Shown here: positions 13,857-26,600 of the stretch, one piece after another | How the letters are laid out: the number at the start of each line of letters is the position of its first letter | Position numbering within the stretch: the first letter of the stretch is position 1 | Assembly (NCBI GenBank): GCA_037179335.1 | Contig: JAKZHN010000009.1 | Location: 124,001 to 188,000 of the forward strand | DNA length: 64,000 nt | DNA from: Cyclaneusma minus | Lineage: Eukaryota; Ascomycota; Leotiomycetes; Marthamycetales; Marthamycetaceae | Direction: 5' to 3' | Translations under genes and position numbers: made by a program | Notes under the pieces: model-generated | What the model was told of the DNA's origin: nothing | The model's input: only the letters and a program-made list of their open reading frames with translations | The model's database searches: none

Positions 13857-16800
13857 ATGGAGCTTGAGCCGGACTGTTCCTGGAAGATCCCGGATTTGCC
13901 GGACATGCATTTTGGTTTTACGTACTCTAATGCCGAGGATTTCTTTGTATTTTCTTTTCTTGGTCGAGGAGTGTACACGATGTGCGCACGCCCCATGGCA
14001 CTGGAGAGGACGTTCTCTTCAGCATTTCCACGGAAGATTGTTCTGTTTTTTTGAGCCTGGACATTTGTTATTGGCGCGGCGTTAGGGATACAAGGGAACG
14101 ATTGCAGCAGCTCTTTCTCCCGGTGCAGGATCCATCCATCTCACCCCTCGGATCCGCTCACTCACCGGATCCGTCCATCCTCTTCCCGCACCTGGATGGA
14201 GAACCTCTGAACCTCGACTGGGGGAGCTGGAGCCTTCCCTGCAGCACACTTTACGAATTTACGTCGCGATGATGAAGGAAGGAAAAGGAAAAAAGAATAT
14301 GGGCAGGCTTCAGTCAAAAGACTTTTTGTTGCATCTGGGAGTTGGGTTGTTGCGAAGTATAGTTCGACTAGATACCCATTGGCTTTTTTATTGGACGTTG
14401 GGATGATGGGACCGAGGCCGCTTGTGGCTCGGTCTTGCTTGCACTTTTTAGACGGGAAAGTTCCATCCTGGATGGACTTTTTCATTCATTCTTTCATGTC
14501 TTCTTGAGACGACTGGCTTGAGGGGGGAGCGGGCAAGCAGTCGGGAAGACTTTACTTCTTGTACACACTTTACACATTTGTGGTGGATGGGATGAGGAGA
14601 AGGAGGGGTGGGGAAGTCAGAGGAAAATCTAGACTGATACCCTTGAAATCTTGATGTGTTCAACACGTCACCACTACTACCATTCTCTGCGTCGAAGTAT
14701 TCTTTCTCTACGTTGTCCTACCACGACTTCCCTTTCTTGGGTTGTCCTACTGCGGCTTCTTCTTCCTTGGGTTCTCACCGTTCTCTTAATGCTTTGTATT
14801 ACCATGTCTTCGAGGTTGCACAAGCTGAGCCCTGCAAGCTAGGTAGGTATCAGGACTCATTCCGTTGGGTCTCTCACCCAAAGATCCGCCTGCCTTACGT
14901 GTGACAGCGCCCTAAGCATTTTTGACGTCAACTCAACGGCTTTCTTTCTAGACGATGTCTTACATCGAACTCCGTGCCTTAAACGCCACGAGGGGCATTG
15001 ATTTTCCCGATGTTGACGCACTTTCATGACATCAGACGATAACAGCTCTTTCCTTTTCGTGGGACACGTGCAGATCGCGGCGTATCGAATCCCAAATGCT
15101 TCCCAAATCCCAAATGGGCCAATCGTCTAAGAGCCTGTTATCTCGGGTAGGTATTCCGTGATTTTCTCGAGGGAAAGCAAAAGTAAAGTAAATTTAGCCA
15201 AAGCCTTGCAGAAGGGTAACTACTACTAACTTTGGATTTTCTTATGTCCATCAAGTTCCAAATATCCTCGAACACCAAACACATAGCCTTGCGAGATAAT
15301 GACATCCAATGAAGCTGCATAAAGTTAAACTCAGGACCCCTCTTGCATCAAAGTATATCTTCGGCGAAGCATTAGGTTGCTAGGCTGCAGTTGGAAAAGT
15401 CTTGAAAGGACAGAGAACACGTTGAGCGTCGGCTTGTTTTCTGCTTTTGGCTTTGCTGCTTATTTCCGGACTGCCGGAAGCATGTTGGTGTGAGGCTCAG
15501 AGTTGGAGAAGTCAGAGGAGTCACGATCGAGGGAGGAGGAGAGGAGGGAGGAGAGATGGGTGGGTGGACGACAAGCGTTTTTTGCGAATGTCCAAGCATT
15601 TTTGTGAGATTGGGGCCAGAGGTTACGTGTTTCCCATGTGTCCTCGTCGCTTCGAGTGACTCGAAAGTGAGTAAACTCGAATTTGGGTCTTTACTCTTTC
15701 TGCTATTGGAAGAGTCACCCATTTCCATAGACATCGTGAGTCAACAGCCTGAGTTTTCTCAAATCTCAACGGACAGAACCCCGTGACCGGGATTGGACCC
15801 TTTTCGCCGCGTTTCTGTGATACATCGGCTCTTAGCCCTATTCCAAATCTCCAAAAACCTTAAAGCTTGTTGATGACATTAGTTGGCGGCTGATCACGTC
15901 AACGTGACTTTCAGAAACTTCTTGAATCCCCAGAATGCGGGCAGGAATAGACCTGGCCAGGCTTCCTTGACTTCATTCGATTAGAACTTAAAACGCAGAA
16001 ACTCTCTTTTAGCTTTCTGGTGCCTGCAGCTGGCAGCCTGGCTGGACGCACGGCAGCCTTCTAGAATACTAAACAAGGAATGTGGGAGCCGTCTTATCCG
16101 GCGACAAGCTTTTCTGACGCAACGGTTAAGGATTGTCGTTGCTGGAAAAGCCAAGTCTGGATTCTTTTTGGAATATAGAGTTTTTTGGGTTGAAAGGCTT
16201 GGGATTTGGAATGCTTGAGAAATTGACTGATTAGTGGACTTTCGCTTTCCCAACTCTGATGCGGAGTGTGGAGTAAGGACTGAGGATCTCGAGTTTTACT
16301 TTTGCCTGGCTGGGCGAAAGATGAAGCTATTCAGGCCCTGGCAGCTGACTCGGACGGTCTAGAAGCGTCTTTTTTGGCAGATCGTTTCGTCATTTCGAGA
16401 GATCTTCGAAAAGAGCCGTCTCTTACCGCACGAGCAGGCAGGCTGGCATGAAGAGCAATGGTGAAAACAGCCGGGTCCCGAAGGACGTGATTGATTCTGA
16501 CTATCTGATACATATGCGCTCCACTTCTGCCTGCACCGTCAGTGCACCTCTCATGGCAGCCTTCATCGTTCAGTCTTCTGAATTCTCAAATCCCATGCCG
16601 AGTCGTGAAGTGGGAAAAGGCCTTGGGAATGGGGGCGTCCCGCTGCTGCATCCGGCAGCACATGATGCTATGCAAGCAATATACGCATCCCTTCCGCCCC
16701 GCCTTGCTTGCCAACACATCAAAGAGGACTAATCGTGGGCCAGCCCGTCCATACCAGAAGTCCACCAACGAATGGAAGCTCAAGCAGCCCAGCACACCCT

Positions 16801-17339
16801 CGGAGAAGTTAGTCCTTGGCACACCGCCGTTTGTTAATTTGTCTAGCCACTTTGTGAAAGCGAATCAAGCGTGCACAAATGCTTTTTCGCAGGCTGGTAG
16901 CACGGTTTGTGGGGAGGCTGTGTGTTGCCGTTTGGAGAGACGCGGGCATATTGGGATTTTTTCGGCTTTTGAAAATTGGGAGGATGGGCCTATGGGGATT
17001 TGAGAATGGTGAGGTTGGGTCATCGAGCTGCATGGAAGGTTTTATGCACGGGCTTGCGGTGGAGGCGGGTGCGTGGAAGGGAGCACGGTGTGCGGTGCAT
17101 AAATGTGCATGGGGTTTTGCTGACTGCAGGTTGAGGGATAAGTGGAAGACTGGATGTCCTAGTAAGGATGGAAGATGTTGTGCTTGTGTTGCCCTGGGCC
17201 TTGCGCCTCCTTTGTTTTTGACGATGGATGCATTTGGGAGGTTGGATGTGATTGTGGCTGGGAGGCAATGTGAGGCGATGTAAATATGTTTTGGTTTACG
17301 ATGGAGCGATTTTGCTGTGAGTAACGGCATCCCTGTTTG

Positions 17340-17640
17340 ATACGAGTATAAGCAATGGATATAAATTGGGAATTCTATTATTACAAATGAATTAATATAC
17401 CGAAGCTACTCTACTAGAAACCGTGCTTGTAACTCCAAGTAGTTAAATTCATTGGCCATGGATCATCCAGGCCAGGAGCTGTTTTACCTTTTTTACCGTA
17501 TTTGAATTCTATAGAGCAGCTAAAAATAGCGTTTACCGACAGATTATAGGGTTTATTACCATGAACCAGGAACCTTGATTTGGTTTTTAAGAATACGTCG
17601 GATTATAAGGATAATACGAATTCTGGAATAACAAGGCCAA
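17340..17640. mobile_element. AT-rich relic, possibly RIP-degraded transposon DNA
   Basis: The composition shifts abruptly to A+T, with many TA steps (ATTATTAC, AATTAATATACC, GATTATAAGGATAATACG) between GC-balanced flanks. In ascomycetes such patches are usually remnants of repeats mutated by RIP. No protein, terminal repeat or target-site duplication is recognisable, so the assignment is inference. Confidence 0.3.
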
Positions 17641-19376
17641 TGGCCCAATACATCTTGATCTTGCTTATCACATTTCGCCTCAGGAACGTGTATGCTTGTT
17701 CTAAGGCTATTAGCAATGCATTCATCTAATACATCATGCCATATTATTAGTGGCTATCATCCCACACCAGTAATGCAGACCGTCTTGGGACTTGGAAGAA
17801 TCTTGGAACATGGGATTTGGCATCCCCACGAGAGTTCGAACTTCGATGTCAGAAGTGGAGACACTACAGCGGCACTCCCCGCGATTTGCTATCGATAACG
17901 GATAAGGCGCAGCACCGGAAGCGCCGGAAAGCTTGTTGCCAAGTCTCGATGTCACAAAACACATCAACTTCTGCATCGTGACTTCGATCTTCGCCCACCC
18001 CATTCTATTACTTGTTCCCAGATATTGACTTGACTCGTATTCTGTCACAGTGGGACTAACTATGCCGTCGGGAGAGACGTTTGGCCCGTCAGCCGCCGAA
18101 GCCTTGTTTGAGTTCTCGGGTTCTTGTACCAATGTCGCAACATTGCATGTGCGCCCTGCCATCGCACCAACAGCGGGAATATCTAGGTACACACCACGTA
18201 CGAGAAGTCAGGTCACTTGTACACGCAAGACTTGAACAGCCTCTCCCGTTTTTTGACTTTGAACGCACGAGGGACGGGGATCCCCATGGCAAATATCGAT
18301 CATGGATCAGGGCTGCGGGTGCGTGACACACTGGAGTCTGGGGATGAGCTTCGAGTTTCCTTTTACGGTGACTGTCCTACACCTGCTTGTCTTGTCCAAG
18401 GCTGAGAATCTGGGTTCAGCCACACGATGAGGCAGGAAGTTCGAAACACCACCGCTGCGGTAATTCATGCCCCTTTTCCTAGCCGTCCTACCGTAACATC
18501 GTTGTTATTGGCGACGGGAGGGTCTACAATCCTGTTTATCCTGTCGTACTAGTGTACGGCAAATACGCCCGGTAAGCAACATATGTGCTGCCTTGGGTAA
18601 GGGAAAATCCCCTGGGTGGGGGGAAAGATGGCTGACGATGGTGCATATCAAGTTACCAGCCCGCGGCAGCAACATCATGCACGATACGGTGTCTCGAGTG
18701 TGATAGTACGCTTGTACTGCACATGTGCTCCCTCGTGACCATTTTTCATGTCTACTAACAGCCGCTCACAATTCCAAATGTGACAGCTTCAGATCCGAGA
18801 TCCGGCTGGCCATCTGTGATTGTGCCGTTCAGCCTGGGTTGGAAGTCCAGCCACGTAACGGATTGTGATGGGCTATGTTTCTGATAGGCCTGCCCTATAT
18901 CAGTTCGACCAAAGCCTGCTTTCCCGAGTGGCGTGCAGAGACAGAGACGCGCAGCGTCTAACGGCCACGTGATGACGGTATAACTGGCTTCATTTTATTA
19001 TTTCTTACTGCTTTGCTGGAGTTGAAGATTTTCAATCTAGCACCGTGGCGGTGCTACGCTAGCGGGTAGCCAGCTGTGGAACTTGTACGCATATAACAAT
19101 AGATCTCAAGCTCCCGTCTGGGCCAGGAAACTGCTGAGAAAGGACGCAGCAAAACGTCGTTGTTGTCTGACACATTTGTGGCGTTGCTCGGAGTTTGGAA
19201 TGGAGCAGGAATGAGTGGGCATTCTCCAAACCATGAGCTCCCCTTTCTAGTTCATTCTTCGAGCAGCTGCATTCTCGGTCCGCGCCACGTTGAACATGAA
19301 GGCTGCTTAAATGCACGCGGAGAGAGCCTGGGAGGAGTTGTTTCTGTTCCTGGGATGTTCAAAACTGACCTCCGAA

Positions 19377-20729
19377 TCATCGAATCGAAATCTCGTAGTC
19401 GGATTCTATTCCTTCAAAAGCAAGCCGGCGAGCAGCCGCTCGGCGCTGCTCATCCCTCATGCAAGCCTCTTTCTTCTGTTCATACCAATCCTCCAAAATC
19501 TTCACATCGCCCTTATCAACAGTATCCTGCACAGTCTCACACAGCGCCGGTAAACAGAAATGCGGGAGCCATGGCGCGCCTTTCCACACCAATTGCCAAA
19601 CCCTGCTTTCCATCTGGCCGTCCTGCCCCCCCTCTGCTGCGCGCAGCGTGACAAAAATCCTCTCCAGCGATTCATAAAGTAATTTATCTTTCCAATTCTT
19701 GTACTCGTCTCTAGCACGCTCGGCCTGCTCTATAGCTCTGCCCAAGGTCGTCAGGTCTGCACCGCCGTTTCGATATATAGCGAGGATGCGGCCAAAATTA
19801 TCGTTTATCGTTTTTAAACGCTCAGGCGGCCAGCCGAGAACCTTCGCGTCTATCCAGCGTTGAAGCATCGCCAATCTGATCTCTTTCTTCATCGGGGCTG
19901 TACGGGCTCTGATGAGTTTTCCAACGTCATCCTCGGTCCGCGATATGTCCGACAGATCTTCTTCTATGGGACTCGGCGAACGTCCTGTTAAAAGGCTGCT
20001 CCACATCATGAGGGCGTCAAAAGCCATCCCGTTGACCTGTCCTTCGGGGCCGATTTCCGTGAGTTCGGCATAGGCCAACTCAGCCACCAAGTCACAGTCC
20101 TCAGAATGCTCTTCGGGAACTCGGCGTAGAGCATAGATGTCCGATATAACAACTGAACTCTTGTTTTCCATCAAACCCGGATACTTGAACTCCAAGTTCT
20201 TGGGAGAGCCCTCGACGAGGAACTCAAAAGCGCCCTCGGGGGTTGTCGCATACTGCGGAGGATCGCGGGGATATCGTAATGCTAAGCCTGTGATGATCTC
20301 GTACACATTCATGGCAGAGATGAGCCATCTCTTTCCTTCGCCTGGAATCGGAGGCTGGATGGTAGCGCTAAACCGATTATGTTTCTCATTGTCGTCGGTA
20401 CATGGCGTTGGCTTGTTTCCTGGGTTTGACTTGTTAATTCTGTGTCAGAATGAGATGGGTACCTAGGTAGGTAGCAAGGGATTACCACGTGAGCTATAAT
20501 ATGCCAATCCGGACGCCGCTGTCAGAAAGAGAGCAGCAAAGACTGCCGTTCGAGCTGAGCCTTTGCTTTCCTTGGGCGTACTGCTATGATAGGATGAACG
20601 GTGTGAGAATGGCGGGGTGAGATTTGGGGCGTATCGAGGGGGAGAGAAGATTGGACATGGTAAACGTAGACATCGTGCCGATCTAGCAGTGACAGGTGTT
20701 CTGGAGACCAATGACTTGGAGGCTCTCAT
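19377..20729 (-). CDS. Predicted mitochondrial single-span membrane protein, function unknown
   Basis: Reading down the minus strand, exon 1 is 20729-20486 and exon 2 is 20419-19377, joined by a 66-nt intron (GTAATC..CCCAG). The join keeps frame and gives 428 residues. The first 45 residues are rich in Arg, Ser and Pro with no acidic residue, typical of a mitochondrial presequence. A hydrophobic span follows at about 61-80 (TAVFAALFLTAASGLAYYSS). The rest is soluble and mostly helical, with charged, TPR-like stretches (around RAIEQAERARDEYKNWKDKL) and a basic C-terminus. I recognise no named family. Adaptors such as Mgr3 share this layout, but that is only an architectural likeness. Without the intron the two parts would be read as unrelated ORFs. 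Confidence 0.75.
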
Positions 20730-21380
20730 ATTTCAACAAGTGGAATATGATGCCAAGTGCCAACCAAGCAGCTTCAATGTTTGCAAAAATGGGAGAAAAC
20801 CGAAGAAACAACAAGATACATATATAGATAGAGAACAAGCTGAATAAGCTGAACAAGCTCGACAGGCAGAGTAGAACAGATGGCCTGTTTGTATTAGAGC
20901 GCACTGTCGATGATGCAGGTGGAGCGCTTTGCCATTAACTGAAGTCTTGAAGAAGTTGAGGATTGAAGTTTCACGATTCTCGCTTAGCTTCCAATCACGT
21001 GACCATGCAGGGATAAGATAAGCGGAGATAAGATAAAGTTTGACCACAATCAAGGACGTTGCACGAAACTCACGAAGAACTTCAACACCATACATCTCCG
21101 CATCACGACATCAGCCCGCGGACTGAACTTACAATACCCCAATTTGCTGCTCGCGAATTGAAGTTTTTTTAATCAGGGTAACAGAAATTTAAGGCAGGGG
21201 GGAGGATGGCTAGCAAATTGAAGACGGTGGTTGGATCTTTCCAGCCACTCTATTGTCCCTCAGTTAACGATTTTTAGGGTACCAGATTTGTCGATGATTG
21301 GCCTATATCCCGTTCTTTCCTTTCTTTCTTTTTCTCTACCTTGGGATGTTGTGAGGGCGAGGAAAGTCACATAGAATACG

Positions 21381-22061
21381 ATGATGGACGATGCAGTTTT
21401 CGTGTCGAGCGGGCCTTCGAGTCCTGCATCGCTGCCAGAAAGGCAGCAAGGCTTTTGGTTTGGTCCAAGTCCGACCTCCCCAGATCAAAAGACACCACCC
21501 ACCCAAGATCAAGCGAATCCATTATCCCCTCCATCAGATAAAAAGCTTCCAAACCCACCTCCGCCAAATCTAAGACTCCATCGTCCGACTCCGCCAGCTC
21601 CTCAATTTCTCTCTGATCTGAAACTCAGTAAACCATCGCTACAAACAAAAGAGGCTCCAGAATCGAATGTCGGCTTCCCAGCCCCAGTCACGACTGCTCA
21701 AGCCTCAATCGGATCAATTGATGTGCGGTCGACTGCGAATGTTGCAGGCCCCCCACATATCCATATCAAACTCCAACAACCGGTCTTGTCAATGACTCGT
21801 ATAGTCAAACGGGCAAGTACTACAGATTCCACCTGTCGACATAAATGACATGTTCTTTTCGAAGCCGAGAAATTCAGACTGGCTGCTGCTCTTCGGAGTC
21901 TCCAAGCTATAAGCGACGAACTTGATTTTCTTCGGAGGGATTGCAAAACGACTGTCATGGGTGCGGAAATCGCGCGCGCCGCCGACGCTACGAAGTGCAT
22001 TGAGATCGAAGTGAGTCTTGCAGCTATGATGGAACAAGAGCGTGCCAACCGTAGGGCGTAG
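21381..22061 (+). CDS. Proline-rich N-terminus plus coiled-coil C-terminus, hypothetical; in-frame stop removed by a possible intron
   Basis: From the ATG at 21381 about 140 residues are rich in Pro and Ser (LSPPSDKKLPNPPPPNLRLH). A TGA at 21846-21848 then interrupts the frame. The same frame continues with a helical, charged stretch (FRLAAALRSLQAISDELDFL, EVSLAAMMEQERANRRA) to the stop at 22061. A 66-nt intron at 21799-21864 (GTATAG, TGAC branch, GAAG end) would remove the TGA and keep frame, giving 204 residues. Its acceptor is weak, so a recent nonsense mutation is the alternative. No family is recognised; the C-terminal coiled coil suggests a scaffold or regulatory role. Confidence 0.5.
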
Positions 22062-22371
22062 AGCTGCTAGAGGTATCAGTCACATGTACTGAGCAAGAGG
22101 CTCTGGGGAACTTCACTTTCAGAAAGAGTGTCTGGGTTGCTGAAGTGTCTTCTCCCGAATTTTCTTTACTCCAGCGGGATGAGAAAAGTCTAGATATGGC
22201 TAGTAGTCCCCAAGTATTCAAAATATCCCAAGTTCTTCGAGCCCTCTAATCTCCATTGAAACACCTAGAATTATTGGGAATAATTCAGCTTACCCGGAAC
22301 GATGCAGGTGACGATTACCAGAGATCCTTGACCATACGCAGAGCTTTCTCATGGCGCTGCTGTTTAGCTAA

Positions 22372-22398
22372 GCACAACGTGGAATTAACGTTGTGCTC
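22372..22398. repeat. Perfect 10-bp inverted repeat
   Basis: AGCACAACGT and ACGTTGTGCT face each other across a 7-base loop. It could be a protein-binding palindrome or a hairpin; no gene lies close enough to say. Confidence 0.7.
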
Positions 22399-23061
22399 GT
22401 GGGTTTGAGGTCGTACCATCGTCTTTTCGTGGTAGCGAGCTAGCTGGTCCCGGCTGGGGCACAACAACCCAGTCTGAGGTTGTTCTCAAATCTCAAATCT
22501 TGAACTCGCAATCTTCTGAGGAACAAATCTTCTTTTCTTTCAGTCTCCGCTTATGTTGTCCAGCCGACGAAGAAACCAGGTGGTGTGTTCCCACAAGTCC
22601 TATTTAAATGTTAAGTCTCATCTCATAGTCTTCTCTTTTGCACAACTCTTGTCAAAACTGCTCTGATACAACTGGAGAGCTTAAGTACTCAGGTATTCCT
22701 CAACTCTAAACACCCGAGAAACTCTCAGTCACTTGAGAATTACTGATAAGCTGAGATATTCCCAGTAATTCGGACCTGCTCTGCTACACGAACCAGAGCT
22801 TTCCCACTGTTGGCCACAAAATTTACCACGCAGCCATGTCAGTATTTGCTTTGCTCTGGGCATCGGCTCGCAATTCTGCCTCTTTCATACTCGGAACCTT
22901 CCATTCTCTTAGTCTCTATCCATAAGTCCTCACCACCTCGCCCCATGTCATCTATATTTCCGGGCTGACTCCAAAGTCCAAACCAAGCAGCGTCATTCGC
23001 CATCGTCCCCACACTTCCCTCCACTTCCATCCACTTGTTCATTTGCGCCCAACAAGTCAAA

Positions 23062-23403
23062 ATGCTTCGGTCATCACCGTTTACACACCGTCGGAGGGTG
23101 CTCAACCCCAAAAAGCAGGCTCCAGCTGAACCGAAACCACCGGTAGTCAAGCCCCCGAGCGGCTCGCAATCACCGCCAGGGTTATCTCAAGGGTCATCTC
23201 AACGCCGTCCTCGTCCTCGCCCAGCCCCGCGAAATCCGGCAGCAGAAGATCCGGAAACAGAGGATCTGGAAGTGCAGAATCCGGAACCGCATAGTCCGGC
23301 TCCGCGACTGGGATGGAATGCCCTGCAGCTGGAACATTTGGCAAGGGAGCGAGAGTCGCATTTTGCTGATTCGTTGTGGTATGTGGACAGGGGGTTGAGT
23401 TGA
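23062..23403 (+). CDS. Doubtful proline-rich ORF, hypothetical
   Basis: The ORF gives 113 residues from the internal ATG at 23062, or 122 from 23035. It is rich in Pro, Arg and Glu with short internal repeats (NPAAEDPETEDLEVQNPEPH) and ends in a mixed helical stretch (LQLEHLARERESHF). There are no motifs, TATA box or splice evidence, and the opposite strand is also open over the same bases. It may be a real disordered protein or a chance frame. Confidence 0.25.
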   Translation: MLRSSPFTHRRRVLNPKKQAPAEPKPPVVKPPSGSQSPPGLSQGSSQRRPRPRPAPRNPAAEDPETEDLEVQNPEPHSPAPRLGWNALQLEHLARERESHFADSLWYVDRGLS

Positions 23404-23580
23404 AACGGAACCGAAGAATAGTACCCAGATCACGAGAGGTGCCTTTCAGGATCTTTGACGTTGCTCGATGTATCAATGGGGAGTCGGATGTTGTCTATAA
23501 TTCATGTTAGTGTTATGAATGATCTGTTTACACTCACACTTCTCTGCCGGGCACATTCAAGCTACCGCCGGCAGAACTCC

Positions 23581-23638
23581 CTGTCGATTACCAGAAATAC
23601 TGTCGATTACCAGAAAATGCTGTCGACGACCGGATTTT
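23581..23638 (+). repeat. 19-20-bp tandem repeat, three copies
   Basis: Units begin at 23581, 23600 and 23620 with consensus CTGTCGATTACCAGAAAWTG. The third has drifted (CTGTCGACGACCGG). Confidence 0.85.
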
Positions 23639-26600
23639 GTCGACACCACTATACTCATTCTCAGTAACCGACAGAACCCCCGACTACATGACTTTACTCT
23701 CTTCTTTACTTTTCTTGTACATTGAGAGTCTGCCCCTCTCGAGGACTTACATTTTCGGATATCTATGCATGTATCCATCCGGGAAGAGAAGTTGAGCCTA
23801 GCAAGAGCTGCACGGTACTACTGCTAGACTACAAGGATTCGGCAGTATTCGGCGTGAGTAAGCAGTTCTGTCACAGAGTGCAAGGTTGAGGAGAGTCGAT
23901 GCATTCGAAACAGTCAGTGGTTTCAGTCTGGAAACGCCCAACCGCTGCGAAGCCTGACTGATTAGAGCCACTTACTAAACCACTCCATACAGTTCAATCT
24001 GCCTGGAGTGTCCAGGTCCCACCAGCGCTAGGCCTGCATGTCATATCTGTACCATCACGTCCACAAGCAACAGGCACCAGGTAGCCAGAGATCGTGGAAA
24101 CTAATTAGCAACGAATCACACACATCATATGAGACCTCAAACAGTCATAACGCATGCCCGGCAGCGACGTGCGACAAAACTAATTGCAGCATCTTGCTGT
24201 TGTCTCAAAGGCAAGTCCTCACGAGATATCCACAAGTCTTTCCTCAATACCACAGAGCCGGGTAACTTGGGGACACTAGCTCATCGGACCTCTGAGACTG
24301 CAGTTTCTTAGGTTCTCTTCAGTCCCTCAAAAACTTCTCGCCATGCGCCGGCCACGGAGATATCTCCTGATATGTCTCGTGTTTGTTGCATGTCGCTCGG
24401 AGATCTACTCCGGACGTGGAACTTACGTGGATGCCTAGGAATGTAGTTGGAGCACCTAGAGCTTGTCATACTGAAGGGGTGTTATGAAGTAAGACCACCA
24501 GATCCATGATCTTTGGGTGTCGGATGGAAATATTCATCCAGAATGCGCCACAGTCTGACTCGGTCTTTGTTGGGACACCCAGGAGCACGTGCCTGCGCTT
24601 AACGCTAGGCTAGCTAGCATGCGGTCGGGAGCCAGTCAGTCCCTCAAGGTCTGGCTGCGCGCTCCCCTCCCCTTCTCTCACTCTAGACGAATAGAACCTT
24701 GTGAACCCCGACCTACACGTGTAGACCCCTGAACCTTGTGTGGTTCGACAATCTTCGATGTCTCTAAAGCGAAATCGAGCATTGCACTATCACCTGGATT
24801 TCTCCTCGACTGATGTGACGTGAGTTTGGTACAATGCGGGGATCGTGCTAGTCTAAGTCTATGTCATGGGCCTGAAGTCTAGGTACCTTTCCTGGCGTTT
24901 CGGTAACTTGGTAAACTAATATCGCGTTCCCGGGGAGAGGGTGAAGATTCCGAGCTCGATTTTCTTAGCCTATTTTCTGTAGGGCTGAAGTGTCGGAAGC
25001 TCGCGGAGGGAGTGGACTTGATCAGAGAGATTTGGGGGAAGATTTTATGGCAGAGTGGGTTGTAACGTGAGAAGATACCAAGGATGGTCTTGAGGGGGTA
25101 TTGCTCGAGCAACAAGGCTAAGTATCGTGAAGTGTTCTAGATCTTCCACGGCATACTTGAAACTCCTGGGCTCTTTGCACCATTACCAGAAATGAATACT
25201 TGGTTAACTTGTAGACATCCGTACTAGATAAGGTACCTTAGGGCCTGGTCAAATATTTTCCTCAAGTACTTAGGTATACACAAACTCCACCGATCCCCAC
25301 CCGTTCCCCACGATACTGTCGTCGATCTCCCGCGCCAGTCATATGACGTGCGCCTGCAGAATATTCCAGATATGAAAGTCTGACCCCTCGACAGAAGCTC
25401 CGAGACTACGTACTGCGTCGGTCAACGGGTCACTTGCGCCTAGATCGAATCACCTAATACTCATGACACCGAGCTCACGAAATCTCCTCTCAAGACTATT
25501 TCCGTGCTCCCATGGCTCCCTTCAAGCAGATATCATGAGTGGCAGATAGCCCGCAAGAACATCGAAGTCCAAGATCCGCACCAACACAGGCATGCATTCT
25601 GCCTCAGATAGAGTGGCCGCGTCAGCTTGATCCAAAGCAGTAATTTTTCCTGTATAAATCACAATCCACTGTTCTGATCTGCTCTATCCACGTCTTGGCA
25701 TCTGCATCGACGTGCAACAAAATTCCAAAAATTCGAGAATCTGGTGGCAAAAGATACATTATACATGATGATGTATGCATCACCGTGGTCGGGTATTCGG
25801 GTAACCACAGGGGTTCGCCCGACCCGGCTCTCTCGCAGCGGAGGATATGTCGCATATTGAGGCTGACTCGACTTTGGGACATTTGTGGACTTCTGTATAG
25901 TGTTGTTCATCGAAGCGTGACTTGTACCGTGTGTGTCCTTGGACTACAGACGATTACCTCATTATTAGCTCATTTTCTTAGCATCGATGTGCGATGAAAC
26001 CGACTGATCCAGCAAGTTCCTCTACTTCTAGCAAGTAACGACCGAAGACTGATCCCGGCTGTCAAGTAAATAGGATTGGTGACTTGGTGCGTATCGGCCG
26101 TAATATAGAGCGATCCAGAGAAAGTACCTTGTTATCGAGACTCCGGTACATTCATCTCCTCAAAATCATCCATTGATAGTCTGATATTGAAACTAAATCA
26201 TTTTGTTAGCTTCGCGACGTGCAACAAACTGCCTGATTCTAGACTTCTGGCCATTCATTCGGCAAGGAAGTCAAGCTCTCCTCTGGCAAGTTACCAGCGG
26301 TTGAGTGAACTGGATTGGTGTGAATCGGCCATGGCCCCATTTTATAGTCGAATCCCATGGAAAAGTTACCTTCGTTCTCAGGCGCTAAATGATTTTCTTG
26401 GCTTCAACGACGTGCGACAAACCGACTGATTCTAGCCATTTCTCCGGTAACAACTCTATCTCCAGAATCCAGGTGTCCAGCTTAGAACCAGTACTCAAGT
26501 GACCGGAGTTAGCACAACTTGGTCATTTGATAGCCCGATTCAGGGAAATGACCTCGCCCCCCGTGCCCGGCCCCCTGAGATCTCATCAGAAGAGTTGTCC

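Larger units (their letters stand above)
13687..19376. other. 5.7-kb gene-poor region between two genes
   Basis: No ORF here has recognisable motifs or a convincing exon structure. It contains a 17-bp tandem repeat just after the kinase, a purine-rich tract near 15520-15570 and an AT-rich block near 17.4 kb. Confidence 0.5.
22062..24163. other. Intergenic region before array A
   Basis: Apart from one doubtful ORF and two small repeats listed separately, nothing gene-like is seen. Confidence 0.5.

Noticed and set aside
17734..18192. 152-residue minus-strand frame
   Set aside because: No motif, no intron logic, and an overlapping frame on the plus strand. Not enough to call a gene.
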